A stretch of 64,000 nucleotides of DNA. Source: Clostridium sp. CAG:245. Its GTDB lineage: Bacteria > Bacillota > Clostridia > TANB77 > CAG-508. Position 1 is the stretch's first letter. Every line of letters starts with the position of its first letter. Shown one piece after another: positions 46,429 through 54,543 of the stretch. Location of the stretch: positions 1,396 through 65,395 of the forward strand of contig FR880073.1 of NCBI GenBank assembly GCA_000435175.1, given 5' to 3'. The notes beneath the pieces were generated by a model. It worked only from the letters and a program-made list of their open reading frames with translations. It was not told the DNA's origin and made no database searches. A program made the position numbers and the translations under genes.

Positions 46429-47049
46429 ATGGAAAACCAGATAAAAATTGATTATGAAAATATGCCTAATCAATCTAATAGTATTAGAGGGCAGGCTATA
46501 GAAATAAATAATAAATTATTAGCAATTTACAGAAAAATTTCCGAAATGCATATTTGTTGGTATGGGAAGAGATATAATGAATTGGTAACTAAATTTAACG
46601 AATTAGCTCCACAATTAAACTTATTTCTAGAAGCAATAGTTGGAGAAGTTCCATATATGTTTGAAGAGATAGCAAACACTGTTTCTGACGTAGATATAAA
46701 GCAGAATGTAGCTGTACCACAAAAAGAGAGTATACAAAAAATACAGGCATTACAAGTATATGATGATGTAGGAATGAGATATATATCTAAAGAAGTAGAA
46801 GAAATAAACAATGATATTATGAAAATTTTTCAAGAAATAGAAGATATAATGCAAGAAATAGATAGAACAGTTGATCAAATAAAATTGGAGTGTGATGGTT
46901 CAGAAGAATTTAGAAGACAATTTGTAAGACTATCTGATGCATTTCAGTATACAATAGGTAATGTTGAGAGTCAATTCTCTAAGCTTATGCAACAAGATAG
47001 AGAACTTATGGAAGAGACAGAAAGAAAGAATAATGTGGCTAATAGTTAG
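46429..47049 (+). CDS. tandem WXG100-like protein 2, second motif lost
   Basis: 206 residues, aligned end to end with WXG protein 1. Module 1 keeps Trp44-Tyr45-Gly46 (HICWYGKRY). In module 2 the Trp153 of protein 1 becomes Leu153 (IKLECDGSEEF) while the flanking pattern is kept. So it is a paralogue with a degenerate second motif. The two could form a heterodimer or be alternative substrates. ATG 46429 follows AAAGGAG. It is the last gene, ending at a terminator. Confidence 0.85.
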   Translation: MENQIKIDYENMPNQSNSIRGQAIEINNKLLAIYRKISEMHICWYGKRYNELVTKFNELAPQLNLFLEAIVGEVPYMFEEIANTVSDVDIKQNVAVPQKESIQKIQALQVYDDVGMRYISKEVEEINNDIMKIFQEIEDIMQEIDRTVDQIKLECDGSEEFRRQFVRLSDAFQYTIGNVESQFSKLMQQDRELMEETERKNNVANS

Positions 47050-47069
47050 AATAATATGATAATTGAATG

Positions 47070-47116
47070 AACCTAAATTGTTGGATAAATATTTAACAGT
47101 TTGGGTTTATTTTATT
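47070..47116 (+). terminator. type VII locus terminator
   Basis: A 12-base stem with two G-T pairs (47070-47081 with 47096-47107) followed by T-rich sequence. Confidence 0.75.
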
Positions 47117-47148
47117 AGTGCAAGGAATGCAACTATTAGTAGAAACTA

Positions 47149-47177
47149 TTGAAAAAATCCCTTTATTGTGGTATAAA
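47149..47177 (+). promoter_or_regulatory. rlmN-prpC-prkC promoter
   Basis: TTGAAA (47149-47154), 17 bases, TATAAA (47172-47177). Confidence 0.6.
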
Positions 47178-47262
47178 TATTATTGTAGAAATTTTAGAAA
47201 AGAGAAAAATTGAAAAAAATTAATTCTTTTTCAATTAATCATGTGCTTAGAAGGAAAATAAA

Positions 47263-48291
47263 ATGAAGAATATAAAAGATTATGATTTACAAGATTTAAA
47301 AGATGAACTTGTAAGCATAGGAGAAAAAGGTTTTAGAGCGGAGCAAATATTTAAATGGATTTATCAAGAAAAAGTAAAAAGCTTTGATGAAATGACAAAT
47401 CTTTCATTAGAATTAAGAGAAAAACTAAAACAAAATTATACAATTTGCAATTACAATATATTAAAAAAATTAGAATCATCTGATGGAACTAAGAAATACC
47501 TATTTGATATATTAGATGGAAATGCAATTGAATCGGTTCTTATGGAATACCACTATGGAAAATCAATTTGTGTATCTTCACAAGTTGGATGCAAAATGGG
47601 CTGTAAGTTCTGTGCATCAACAGGGATTCCTTTTATAAGAAGCTTGACAGCAGGGGAAATAGTTGAGCAAATTTTAGCTGTTGAACAAGATACGGGTGAT
47701 AAAATCTCTAATGTTGTATTTATGGGAATTGGAGAACCATTAGATAATTATGATAATGTTATAAAGGCCATAAGAATATTAAATAATCCTAAAGGATTAA
47801 ATATTGGAGCAAGACACATAAGTGTATCTACAAGTGGTTTAGTACCAAGAATTTACGACTTGGCAAACGAAAATATACAATGTACATTGTCAGTTTCTTT
47901 ACATGCAAGCAATGATGAAAAGCGTTCAAGCATGATGCCAGTAAACAATGCTTATAATATAAAAGAGCTTATGAAGGCATGCAGAGATTATATAGCAATT
48001 ACTAATAAAAGAATATCTTTTGAATATGCACTTGCAAAAGATAATAACGATAATTTAGAAGATGCAAAAGAATTAGTAAATTTGCTAAGAGGAATGATAT
48101 GCCATGTAAATTTAATACCAATAAATAAAATAGAAAATGGAAAATTTACAAAGAGTTCTAATGAAAATATTATAAAATTCAGAGATTATTTAAATGACCA
48201 CGGAATTGTTGCTACAATTAGAAGAGAGTTAGGCTCAGATATTGATGCAGCTTGTGGACAGCTAAGAAGACAAAATTTAAAAGAGCAGTAA
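47263..48291 (+). CDS. rlmN: 23S rRNA/tRNA adenine-C2 methyltransferase RlmN
   Basis: A radical SAM enzyme that methylates A2503 of 23S rRNA and A37 of some tRNAs. 342 residues. The [4Fe-4S] motif is GCKMGCKFC with Cys110, Cys114 and Cys117. The GEPLDNYDNV loop and the C-terminal RRELGSDIDAACGQL hold the methylation-acceptor cysteine; the other catalytic cysteine is in the N-terminal part. It begins the rlmN-prpC-prkC unit, a standard order in Bacillota. Confidence 0.96.
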   Translation: MKNIKDYDLQDLKDELVSIGEKGFRAEQIFKWIYQEKVKSFDEMTNLSLELREKLKQNYTICNYNILKKLESSDGTKKYLFDILDGNAIESVLMEYHYGKSICVSSQVGCKMGCKFCASTGIPFIRSLTAGEIVEQILAVEQDTGDKISNVVFMGIGEPLDNYDNVIKAIRILNNPKGLNIGARHISVSTSGLVPRIYDLANENIQCTLSVSLHASNDEKRSSMMPVNNAYNIKELMKACRDYIAITNKRISFEYALAKDNNDNLEDAKELVNLLRGMICHVNLIPINKIENGKFTKSSNENIIKFRDYLNDHGIVATIRRELGSDIDAACGQLRRQNLKEQ

Positions 48292-48333
48292 TCAAAAATG
48301 AATGATACTATATGAAAGACTGGAGGGGAACAT

Positions 48334-49059
48334 ATGCAAGTTTTTGCTAAATCAGACATAGGAAGAGAAAGAAAAACAAACGAAGATTTCTACTATGTAT
48401 CTAAACCAGAAGATAAAATAAGACTGTTTATATTAGCAGATGGAATGGGCGGATATAATGCAGGAGAGGTAGCAAGTAGAATGGCTGTAGAATCTGCAAA
48501 AGATTACATACACAAGCATTTTGCAAAAAATAAAGACAGCAAAGAAAAGCTAGAAGCACTCCTAAAAGATGCTATTGAATATGCAAATAGTGTGGTATAT
48601 AAAAAAGCTCAAAGTAAAGAAGATTTAAGAGGAATGGGTACTACATTAGATGTTTGCTTAATATATAATAGTAGAATATATATAGGTCATGTTGGAGATA
48701 GCAGAGTATATAGAATACGTAAAGAGTTTATGAGAAGACTTACAAAAGACCATAGTTATGTTCAAACATTGGTAGATGACGGAACTATAACAAAAGAAGA
48801 AGCATATAGTCATCCAAAGAAAAATATGCTTACAAAAGCCCTAGGTTGCGTGCAAACTGTAGAACCAGACGTATATACTAAAACATTTATTAAAGATGAT
48901 ATTATTTTAATGTGTTCAGATGGATTAACTAATATGATTCGAGAAGAGGAAATTTCTAAAATAATTAAGCAGGATAAAGAAAAAGCTATAGAAAATTTAG
49001 TTAAACAAGCAAATGATAATGGCGGATTAGACAACATTACTGTTGTTATTATAATGTAA
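48334..49059 (+). CDS. prpC: PP2C-type serine/threonine phosphatase PrpC
   Basis: 241 residues. It dephosphorylates proteins phosphorylated by PrkC. The metal-binding motifs of the PPM family are present: DIGRERKTNED, ADGMGGYNAGE, GMGTTLDV, GHVGDSRVYR, CSDGLTNM and GGLDNITVV. It is cytoplasmic, 15 bases before prkC, with GGAGGGG upstream. Confidence 0.96.
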   Translation: MQVFAKSDIGRERKTNEDFYYVSKPEDKIRLFILADGMGGYNAGEVASRMAVESAKDYIHKHFAKNKDSKEKLEALLKDAIEYANSVVYKKAQSKEDLRGMGTTLDVCLIYNSRIYIGHVGDSRVYRIRKEFMRRLTKDHSYVQTLVDDGTITKEEAYSHPKKNMLTKALGCVQTVEPDVYTKTFIKDDIILMCSDGLTNMIREEEISKIIKQDKEKAIENLVKQANDNGGLDNITVVIIM

Positions 49060-49074
49060 TAGGGAGAAAATTTT

Positions 49075-51066
49075 ATGGATATAATAGGAAGAACAATAGC
49101 AAATAGATATGAAATTATAAGTAAAACTGGAGTTGGAGGAATGGCAACAGTATATGTTGCAAGAGACAAGGTTTTAAATAGAGATGTTGCTGTTAAAGTA
49201 CTAAAAGATGAATTTACCACAGATGATGAATTTGTAAAAAGATTTAATTCAGAGGCTCAAGCAGCGGCAAGTCTTACTCATGCTAACATAGTTTCAATAT
49301 ATGATGTTGGGAATGAAGACGGAATTTATTATATAGTAATGGAATTGGTAAGAGGAAAAACTCTAAAACAAATAATAAACGAGGAAGGAGCACTTCCTTG
49401 GAAATGGTCTGTAAATATTGCAGGACAAATTGCATCAGCCTTAGAAATGGCTCACAAAAACAACATTGTTCATAGAGATATAAAACCACACAATATAATA
49501 ATTACAGAAGATGGAGTTGCAAAAGTAACAGATTTTGGAATAGCAAAGGCAGTATCAAATTCAACAATAACAGCATTTGGAACAACTATTGGTTCTGTAC
49601 ACTATTTCTCACCAGAGCAAGCAAAAGGAGGATATACAGATGCTAAATCTGATATTTACTCTTTAGGTGTTGTAATGTACGAAATGCTTACAGGAAAAGT
49701 TCCTTTTGATGCAGATACATCAGTTTCTGTTGCATTAAAACACATGCAAGAGGATCCTGTACCACCAATGGAAATAAATCCAAACATCCCAAAGGCGGTA
49801 AATGATATAATTTTAAAAGCTATGCAAAAAGAGCCAATGGCTAGATATCAAACTGCAACAGCCATGCTAAGAGATTTAGCACAAGCCTTAAAAAATCCAG
49901 ATGGAGAATTTGTTGAGAAAGAAGATTTAGACGATGGCTTAACAAGAAGAATGGATGCTATTACAGATGATATGGCGAAAAATGCTAAGAGTAGCAACAA
50001 AAAGAAGAAAAATAAAGTTGCCATATTCTTTGAAAACCATCCAAAGACAAGAGTTTTAGCAATAATAGCACTTTGCTTAATAATATTTGCAGGAAGTATA
50101 GCAATAACATCTGCAATATTAAATGCAAATTCAGTAAAAGATGTTCAAATTCCAAACTTAGTTGGAAGGACTGAGGCAGAAGCAAAGGCAGAACTTGCAA
50201 AATACAAACTTGTATACGAAAAATCAGGAGAAGATTATAATTCTGAGGTAGAAGCTGGAAAAGTTTTTGAACAAAATCCTGTATATTCAGACAATTACAA
50301 AGTAAAAGAAAAGAGCACAGTATCTGTAAAAATAAGCAAAGGCACAGAGCAGACTACAGTTCCAAAGGTTGCTGGTATGACATATGAAGGAGCAGTTGCT
50401 GCATTAGAAAAGAATAAATTAAAAGCAGAAAAAATAGAAGAAACAAGTAAAACAATAAAAGAAGGAATTGTAATTAGCCAAGAAACAGATGCAAACACAA
50501 CAGCAAATGCTGGAGATACAGTAAAAATACATGTAAGCATCGGAACAGGTGTAAACCAAGTAGTAATGCCAAATGTATTAGGAAAAACAGAAGCAGATGC
50601 AAAATCAGCATTAGAAGCCAAAAACTTAGTAGTAAAGGTAGAATACAAAGAAAACACAGACAAAGAAAATGGAGAAGTATTAGAGCAAAGCATAAAATCT
50701 GGTGAAAACATAGACGAAGGAACAGAAGTAACAATTACAGTAAACAAATTAGCAGAAATGAAAGAAGCAACAATAACAATAAACGTAAAATCGCTTACAG
50801 GTGGTTACGAGGTACCAGATAAAGAAAACACAAACACAACAAATACAACAGGTTCATCAAGTTCGACAACAGTAAAGGAAAAGAAACTTACAGTAAAAGT
50901 TGGAGAAGACAAAGTATATGACAAGAAAGTAGACTTAAATTCAACAAATATTCAAACAAAAATAAGTGGAAAAGGCACAGTAACAGTAAAAGTATATGTA
51001 GATGACATATTAAAATCACAAAAAGACATAAACCTAAACACAACAAGTTCATATACATTTGAATAA
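49075..51066 (+). CDS. prkC: PASTA-domain serine/threonine kinase PrkC
   Basis: A membrane kinase sensing muropeptides or wall state. 663 residues. The kinase domain (about 10-270) has the Gly-loop GVGGMATVY, HRDIKPHN (133-140) and DFGIAKA. A basic juxtamembrane stretch and one helix (about 325-350) lead to three PASTA repeats (VQIPNLVGRT, TTVPKVAGMT, VVMPNVLGKT), then an extra beta-rich domain of about 120 residues, the usual form in Clostridia. The FHA domain of the nearby secretion ATPase is a plausible target; this is inference. Confidence 0.96.
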   Translation: MDIIGRTIANRYEIISKTGVGGMATVYVARDKVLNRDVAVKVLKDEFTTDDEFVKRFNSEAQAAASLTHANIVSIYDVGNEDGIYYIVMELVRGKTLKQIINEEGALPWKWSVNIAGQIASALEMAHKNNIVHRDIKPHNIIITEDGVAKVTDFGIAKAVSNSTITAFGTTIGSVHYFSPEQAKGGYTDAKSDIYSLGVVMYEMLTGKVPFDADTSVSVALKHMQEDPVPPMEINPNIPKAVNDIILKAMQKEPMARYQTATAMLRDLAQALKNPDGEFVEKEDLDDGLTRRMDAITDDMAKNAKSSNKKKKNKVAIFFENHPKTRVLAIIALCLIIFAGSIAITSAILNANSVKDVQIPNLVGRTEAEAKAELAKYKLVYEKSGEDYNSEVEAGKVFEQNPVYSDNYKVKEKSTVSVKISKGTEQTTVPKVAGMTYEGAVAALEKNKLKAEKIEETSKTIKEGIVISQETDANTTANAGDTVKIHVSIGTGVNQVVMPNVLGKTEADAKSALEAKNLVVKVEYKENTDKENGEVLEQSIKSGENIDEGTEVTITVNKLAEMKEATITINVKSLTGGYEVPDKENTNTTNTTGSSSSTTVKEKKLTVKVGEDKVYDKKVDLNSTNIQTKISGKGTVTVKVYVDDILKSQKDINLNTTSSYTFE

Positions 51067-51067
51067 A

Positions 51068-51110
51068 GTACAAATTGGGGACGGAGCAAAAAATGCACGT
51101 CTCCAATTTG
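51068..51110 (+). repeat. GGGGACGGAG hairpin repeat, left copy
   Basis: A 13-base stem with one G-T pair (51071-51083 with 51098-51110) just after prkC; no T-run follows. The first 29 bases (from 51068) match those at 51882 with few differences. Confidence 0.7.
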
Positions 51111-51136
51111 CAAAATACAGGAGTAGTCATATAAAC

Positions 51137-51165
51137 TTGACATAATTATAAGAAAAAGCTATAAT
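51137..51165 (+). promoter_or_regulatory. lipoprotein promoter
   Basis: Consensus TTGACA (51137-51142), 17 bases, TATAAT (51160-51165), the strongest promoter in the window by match. Confidence 0.85.
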
Positions 51166-51174
51166 ATATATAGT

Positions 51175-51197
51175 AAAAACGTTAAATACGTTTTTTT
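51175..51197 (+). promoter_or_regulatory. hairpin with T-run in lipoprotein leader, possible attenuator
   Basis: AAAAACGT (51175-51182) pairs with ACGTTTTT (51188-51195) followed by more T, only about 5-10 bases after the predicted transcription start. It may end transcripts early; a regulator would be required and is not visible. Confidence 0.4.
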
Positions 51198-51293
51198 GCA
51201 ATATAATTCCTTTCGCAATGCATCCTAATGGGTGTTTTATATAAACGTACGAATTCACAATATTGGAACAACAAGAAAGGAAAGAAAATTCCC

Positions 51294-51746
51294 ATGAAAA
51301 GTAGTTTTAGAAAAATGTTCGGTATGATCGTTATTTGTGCCATTCTGTTGGTCGCTTGTGGCCGGAAGGATCCGTTAAATCGGCAAGCTGCTTACTTCAC
51401 GATCACAGAAGGAAGTAGTGGAGAGGTCTATGGTGTGAGAGAAACTTATCGTGCAAATACAACGGTTACTCGCAACCAGTTCCTGGACCAGGACGAAGAT
51501 GTGGTCAAAGCATTAAAAGACTACATTGAAAATAGACTCCCGAAAGAAAAAGTAGGTATCCTTTTATATGAGGAGATGCCTCAGGAAGATGGCTATGAGT
51601 TAACAGTATTTTATCAGAGTTTGGTGGCTAAGGAACATGACAAAGACATTGATTGCGACATTGACAAGTGTTATTGTTTAACAATATCGGTAAACGAAAA
51701 TGAAAATGTGGAAATTTTCAAGCTGTTGTCTTTGGCAGCGAAGTAA
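51294..51746 (+). CDS. small lipoprotein, foreign codon use
   Basis: 150 residues from ATG 51294 (GAAAGGAAAG upstream). It has a type II signal peptide with lipobox LVAC, so it is a membrane-anchored lipoprotein on the outside. The mature part has no family I recognise; it contains TRNQFLDQDEDVVKALKDYIE and a CDIDKCYC cluster of three cysteines. Codons (CGG, CTG, ATC, GTC, TCG) are much richer in GC than in its neighbours, and it stands between the kinase gene and rsgA with its own promoter and terminator. That indicates acquisition. Confidence 0.7.
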   Translation: MKSSFRKMFGMIVICAILLVACGRKDPLNRQAAYFTITEGSSGEVYGVRETYRANTTVTRNQFLDQDEDVVKALKDYIENRLPKEKVGILLYEEMPQEDGYELTVFYQSLVAKEHDKDIDCDIDKCYCLTISVNENENVEIFKLLSLAAK

Positions 51747-51834
51747 TGAGCTAACGTAAGTTAGACTTGTGCGAAAGGTCAGAACAAAGCCTGTTATTGT
51801 GAGAACACTACAGTAAATAGGCAAAGTAAAGAAA

Positions 51835-51879
51835 GGTTAACTGGGATTCTTTGATTAAGAGTCCTAGTTGACCTTTTAT
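51835..51879 (+). terminator. lipoprotein gene terminator
   Basis: A 16-base stem with G-T and mismatch positions (51835-51850 with 51858-51873) and a T-run. Confidence 0.9.
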
Positions 51880-51881
51880 AT

Positions 51882-51910
51882 GTACATTTTGGGGACGGAG
51901 TAAAAATGTA
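51882..51910 (+). repeat. GGGGACGGAG hairpin repeat, right copy
   Basis: The second copy of the TTGGGGACGGAG(C/T)AAAAA sequence, 814 bases after the first, with a short TACATTTT/AAAATGTA stem. The two bracket the lipoprotein cassette. Confidence 0.65.
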
Positions 51911-51941
51911 TATTTATATAAAAAATACAGTGAAATTTTCA

Positions 51942-51970
51942 TTGTAAAAAAACTGCAAATTTGGTATAAT
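51942..51970 (+). promoter_or_regulatory. toxin-antitoxin promoter
   Basis: TTGTAA (51942-51947), 17 bases, TATAAT (51965-51970), 30 bases before the next start. Confidence 0.6.
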
Positions 51971-51999
51971 ATAGATGTAAGTTAAATTTGGAGGAAAAA

Positions 52000-52296
52000 A
52001 TGCCAGAAGAATTGAAAAAATATTTTTGGGACACTGATTTTCAAAAGTTAGATATAGAAAAGAATAAGAGATATATAATTGCAAGACTATATTGTTATGG
52101 TGATCTAAGAGCGATAAAATGGGTAAAAGAAACATATAGTAAAGTCGATATAGAAGATACGGCAAGAAACTGTAGAAATTTAAAGCCGATTGTTGCTAAT
52201 TACCTTAGACAACAGTATAACTTAAAAAAGGAAGAGATGGCTTATTATAGAGCTATTATGGCAATGAATTATGATTTTTGGAGAGGAAATTGCTAG
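52000..52296 (+). CDS. DUF6922-like protein, putative antitoxin
   Basis: 98 residues from ATG 52000, after TTGGAGG. It has the DUF6922 pattern: LKKYFWDTDFQKLDIEKNKRYIIARLYCYGD at the start, then a small helical region with a C-terminal LKPIVANYLRQQYNL. These genes are regularly paired with AbiEii-type nucleotidyltransferases, as here, and are thought to be the antitoxin; this role is by context. It ends one base before the partner's ATG. Confidence 0.7.
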   Translation: MPEELKKYFWDTDFQKLDIEKNKRYIIARLYCYGDLRAIKWVKETYSKVDIEDTARNCRNLKPIVANYLRQQYNLKKEEMAYYRAIMAMNYDFWRGNC

Positions 52297-52297
52297 A

Positions 52298-52945
52298 ATG
52301 TATTGGAGTATATTAGATAATAAAAGAATTGAATTATTAAGAAAAATTGTAAAAACTATAAGTTTAAATAATTATTATATGGTAGGAGGAACAGCATTAT
52401 CTTTACAATTAAATTTAAGAGAATCATTTGACTTTGATTTCTGCGTTCCTGACATGTTTAATAGTGATGTATTGATTAGCGAATTAAAAAGTATTGGAAA
52501 TACTGAAGTAAAGCAAAATCAAAAAGGAACTATTGACGTTTTACTAGATGGAGTGCAGGTTAGTTTCTTCTTTTATCAAAACAATTTGGTAGAAAATATC
52601 GTGAAGAATGATGAAATACCTAATTTGAGAATGGCTAGTATTTTAGACATAGCGGCAATGAAAGTAGCCGCTATAGGTGGAAGAGGAGCTAAAAAGGATT
52701 TTTTTGATTTATATAATATAATGAAAAAATGTAATATTGATACAGAAAAATTAGCTAGTGCTGTAATAAAGAAATTTGGAACAAACGTAAATTATGTGAA
52801 TATGATTATGGGATTAAGCTATTTTGAAGATGCAGAAAGTGAAGAATTACCTAAAACATTTGTAGAATATGATTGGAACACTATAAAGAAATACTTTATA
52901 GATATTCAACCTAAATTTCAAATGGCATTAGAAAAATATTTGTAG
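52298..52945 (+). CDS. AbiEii/AbiGii-type nucleotidyltransferase toxin
   Basis: 215 residues from ATG 52298; GGAGAGG lies 11 bases upstream (an upstream in-frame ATG at 52271 would overlap the previous gene). It belongs to the abortive-infection nucleotidyltransferase fold: GGTALSLQ, then RESFDFDF with the two metal-binding Asp, and a helical part with LDIAAMKVAAIGGRGAKKDFFDLY. Toxins of this family add nucleotides to tRNA or other targets. It forms a type IV-like module with the preceding gene. Confidence 0.8.
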   Translation: MYWSILDNKRIELLRKIVKTISLNNYYMVGGTALSLQLNLRESFDFDFCVPDMFNSDVLISELKSIGNTEVKQNQKGTIDVLLDGVQVSFFFYQNNLVENIVKNDEIPNLRMASILDIAAMKVAAIGGRGAKKDFFDLYNIMKKCNIDTEKLASAVIKKFGTNVNYVNMIMGLSYFEDAESEELPKTFVEYDWNTIKKYFIDIQPKFQMALEKYL

Positions 52946-52955
52946 GAAGGCATAA

Positions 52956-53837
52956 ATGCAAGGATTAATTGTAGAAAATAAAGCAAATTTATATAAAATA
53001 AAATTAGGAGATATCAACTATATTGCTACTGCTAGGGGAAAGTTTAAGAATGATAGCTTTACTCCTGTAGTAGGAGATATAGCTGAATTTTCTATTGTTG
53101 ATGAAAACAAAAAAACGGCTGTAATTGAAAGTGTGAAAGAAAGAGTGTCATACATAAAAAGACCGAAGCTTGCTAATATAAATCAAATTGTCTTTGTGGT
53201 GTCTAGCAAGCATCCAAAGCCAGATTTGTTGTTATTAGATAAACAGCTTGCTTTTGCAGAGTTTTTACACATAAAGCCTGTAATAGTTCTAAACAAAATT
53301 GATTTAGATGATAAACATGAATTTTTAAATATTCAGAAAATATATGAAGAAATAGGCTATAAAGTAATACAAACTGATGCAAAAAATGGCATTGGAGTTG
53401 AAGAAATTTTATTAGAATTAAAGAATAACATCAGTGCATTTGCTGGAAATTCTGGAGTTGGAAAGTCAACTCTTATAAACGACTTGTTCAAAGAAAACGT
53501 AACTCAAGAGGGAGAAATTAGCCAGAAGAATAAGCGTGGAAAAAATACCACAACAGATATTTGTTTATATGAGCTTGATACAGATACATATATAGCAGAT
53601 ACACCTGGTTTTTCGACATTTGACGTGTATGAAATTCCATATAGAGAATTAGATAAATATTTTAGAGAGTTCAAAAATTGTATTGATAAATGCAGATATA
53701 TAGGCTGTAGCCACATTAAAGAAGATGAGTGTGGAATAAAGCTAGAACTTGAACAAGGAAAAATAGCAAAGTCTAGATATGATAATTACGTAAAAATATA
53801 TAGCGAATTAAAAGACAAGGAGGAACACAAATGGTAG
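52956..53837 (+). CDS. rsgA: ribosome small subunit-dependent GTPase RsgA
   Basis: A circularly permuted GTPase for 30S maturation. 293 residues. An N-terminal OB-fold precedes NKID (G4), then GNSGVGKST (G1, about 164-172), the TTTD switch, and DTPGF (G3). The C-terminal zinc site has Cys, Cys, His and Cys in the stretch CIDKCRYIGCSHIKEDEC. It overlaps rpe by 7 bases. The toxin module and lipoprotein gene separate it from prkC, to which it is usually adjacent. Confidence 0.95.
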   Translation: MQGLIVENKANLYKIKLGDINYIATARGKFKNDSFTPVVGDIAEFSIVDENKKTAVIESVKERVSYIKRPKLANINQIVFVVSSKHPKPDLLLLDKQLAFAEFLHIKPVIVLNKIDLDDKHEFLNIQKIYEEIGYKVIQTDAKNGIGVEEILLELKNNISAFAGNSGVGKSTLINDLFKENVTQEGEISQKNKRGKNTTTDICLYELDTDTYIADTPGFSTFDVYEIPYRELDKYFREFKNCIDKCRYIGCSHIKEDECGIKLELEQGKIAKSRYDNYVKIYSELKDKEEHKW

Positions 53838-54487
53838 ATATTTCAACATCTCTATTGAGTGTAAAAAAAGAAAAAATAATAGATACTGTTTATAAGTTAG
53901 AAGATGCAAACACAAATTATTTTCATATAGATGTTATGGATGGCGAGTTTGTAGAAAATGATACACATGATATAATGCTAGAATATTGCGAATATTTGGA
54001 CAATATTACAAAAATTCCACTAGATATTCATTTAATGGTAAAAGACGTAAAAAACTTTGTTGATAGTTACTTGATATTTAATCCAAACATAATTACATTT
54101 CATTATGAAGCTTGTAAAAATAAAGAAGAAGTAATGAATTTGATAAATTATATTAAAGAAAAGGGAAGAAGAGTAGGAATTTCTGTAAAGCCGGAGACTG
54201 ATGTGAAAGAAATTCTAGAATTTTTACCATATGTGCACGTAGTTTTAGTTATGACTGTTGAGCCAGGGAAAGGTGGACAAGAATTAATTTCTTCAACTAT
54301 AGAAAAAATAAAAGAGCTTAATTCTTACAGAGAAGAACACAAATTAGATTATGAAATTGAAGCAGATGGTGGAATTAAAGTGGAAAACTCAAAAAAAATA
54401 ATAGATGCTGGAGCAGATATATTAGTGGCTGGAACAGCTATAATAAATTCAAAAGATTATGCAGAAACAATAAAAAAATTAAAATAA
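53831..54487 (+). CDS. rpe: ribulose-phosphate 3-epimerase
   Basis: 218 residues, TIM-barrel enzyme of the pentose phosphate pathway interconverting ribulose-5-P and xylulose-5-P. It has FHIDVMDGEFVEN, LDIHLMV, VLVMTVEPGKGGQ and EIEADGGI, which hold the metal ligands and catalytic Asp. The conserved loop usually reads HLMVxxP; here it reads HLMVKDVK. The start codon overlaps the end of rsgA. Confidence 0.93.
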   Translation: MVDISTSLLSVKKEKIIDTVYKLEDANTNYFHIDVMDGEFVENDTHDIMLEYCEYLDNITKIPLDIHLMVKDVKNFVDSYLIFNPNIITFHYEACKNKEEVMNLINYIKEKGRRVGISVKPETDVKEILEFLPYVHVVLVMTVEPGKGGQELISSTIEKIKELNSYREEHKLDYEIEADGGIKVENSKKIIDAGADILVAGTAIINSKDYAETIKKLK

Positions 54488-54494
54488 AAATAAA

Positions 54495-54526
54495 CCTCTG
54501 ATTAATTGAAATCAGAGGAATTTTTT
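54495..54526 (+). terminator. rpe terminator
   Basis: A perfect nine-base stem (54495-54503 with 54510-54518) and a T-run. Confidence 0.88.
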
Positions 54527-54543
54527 ATATTGAGCCAGTTTAA

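Noticed and set aside
37248..47049. LXG toxin in the type VII locus
   Set aside because: The putative effector's N-terminus is helical, but an LxG motif and LXG domain layout could not be recognised.
51071..51110. Rho-independent terminator of prkC
   Set aside because: The stem is good, but no T-run follows on either strand; recorded as a repeat hairpin instead.
51218..51244. Leader peptide (MHPNGCFI) before the lipoprotein
   Set aside because: No ribosome site precedes the ATG, and no run of regulatory codons is present.
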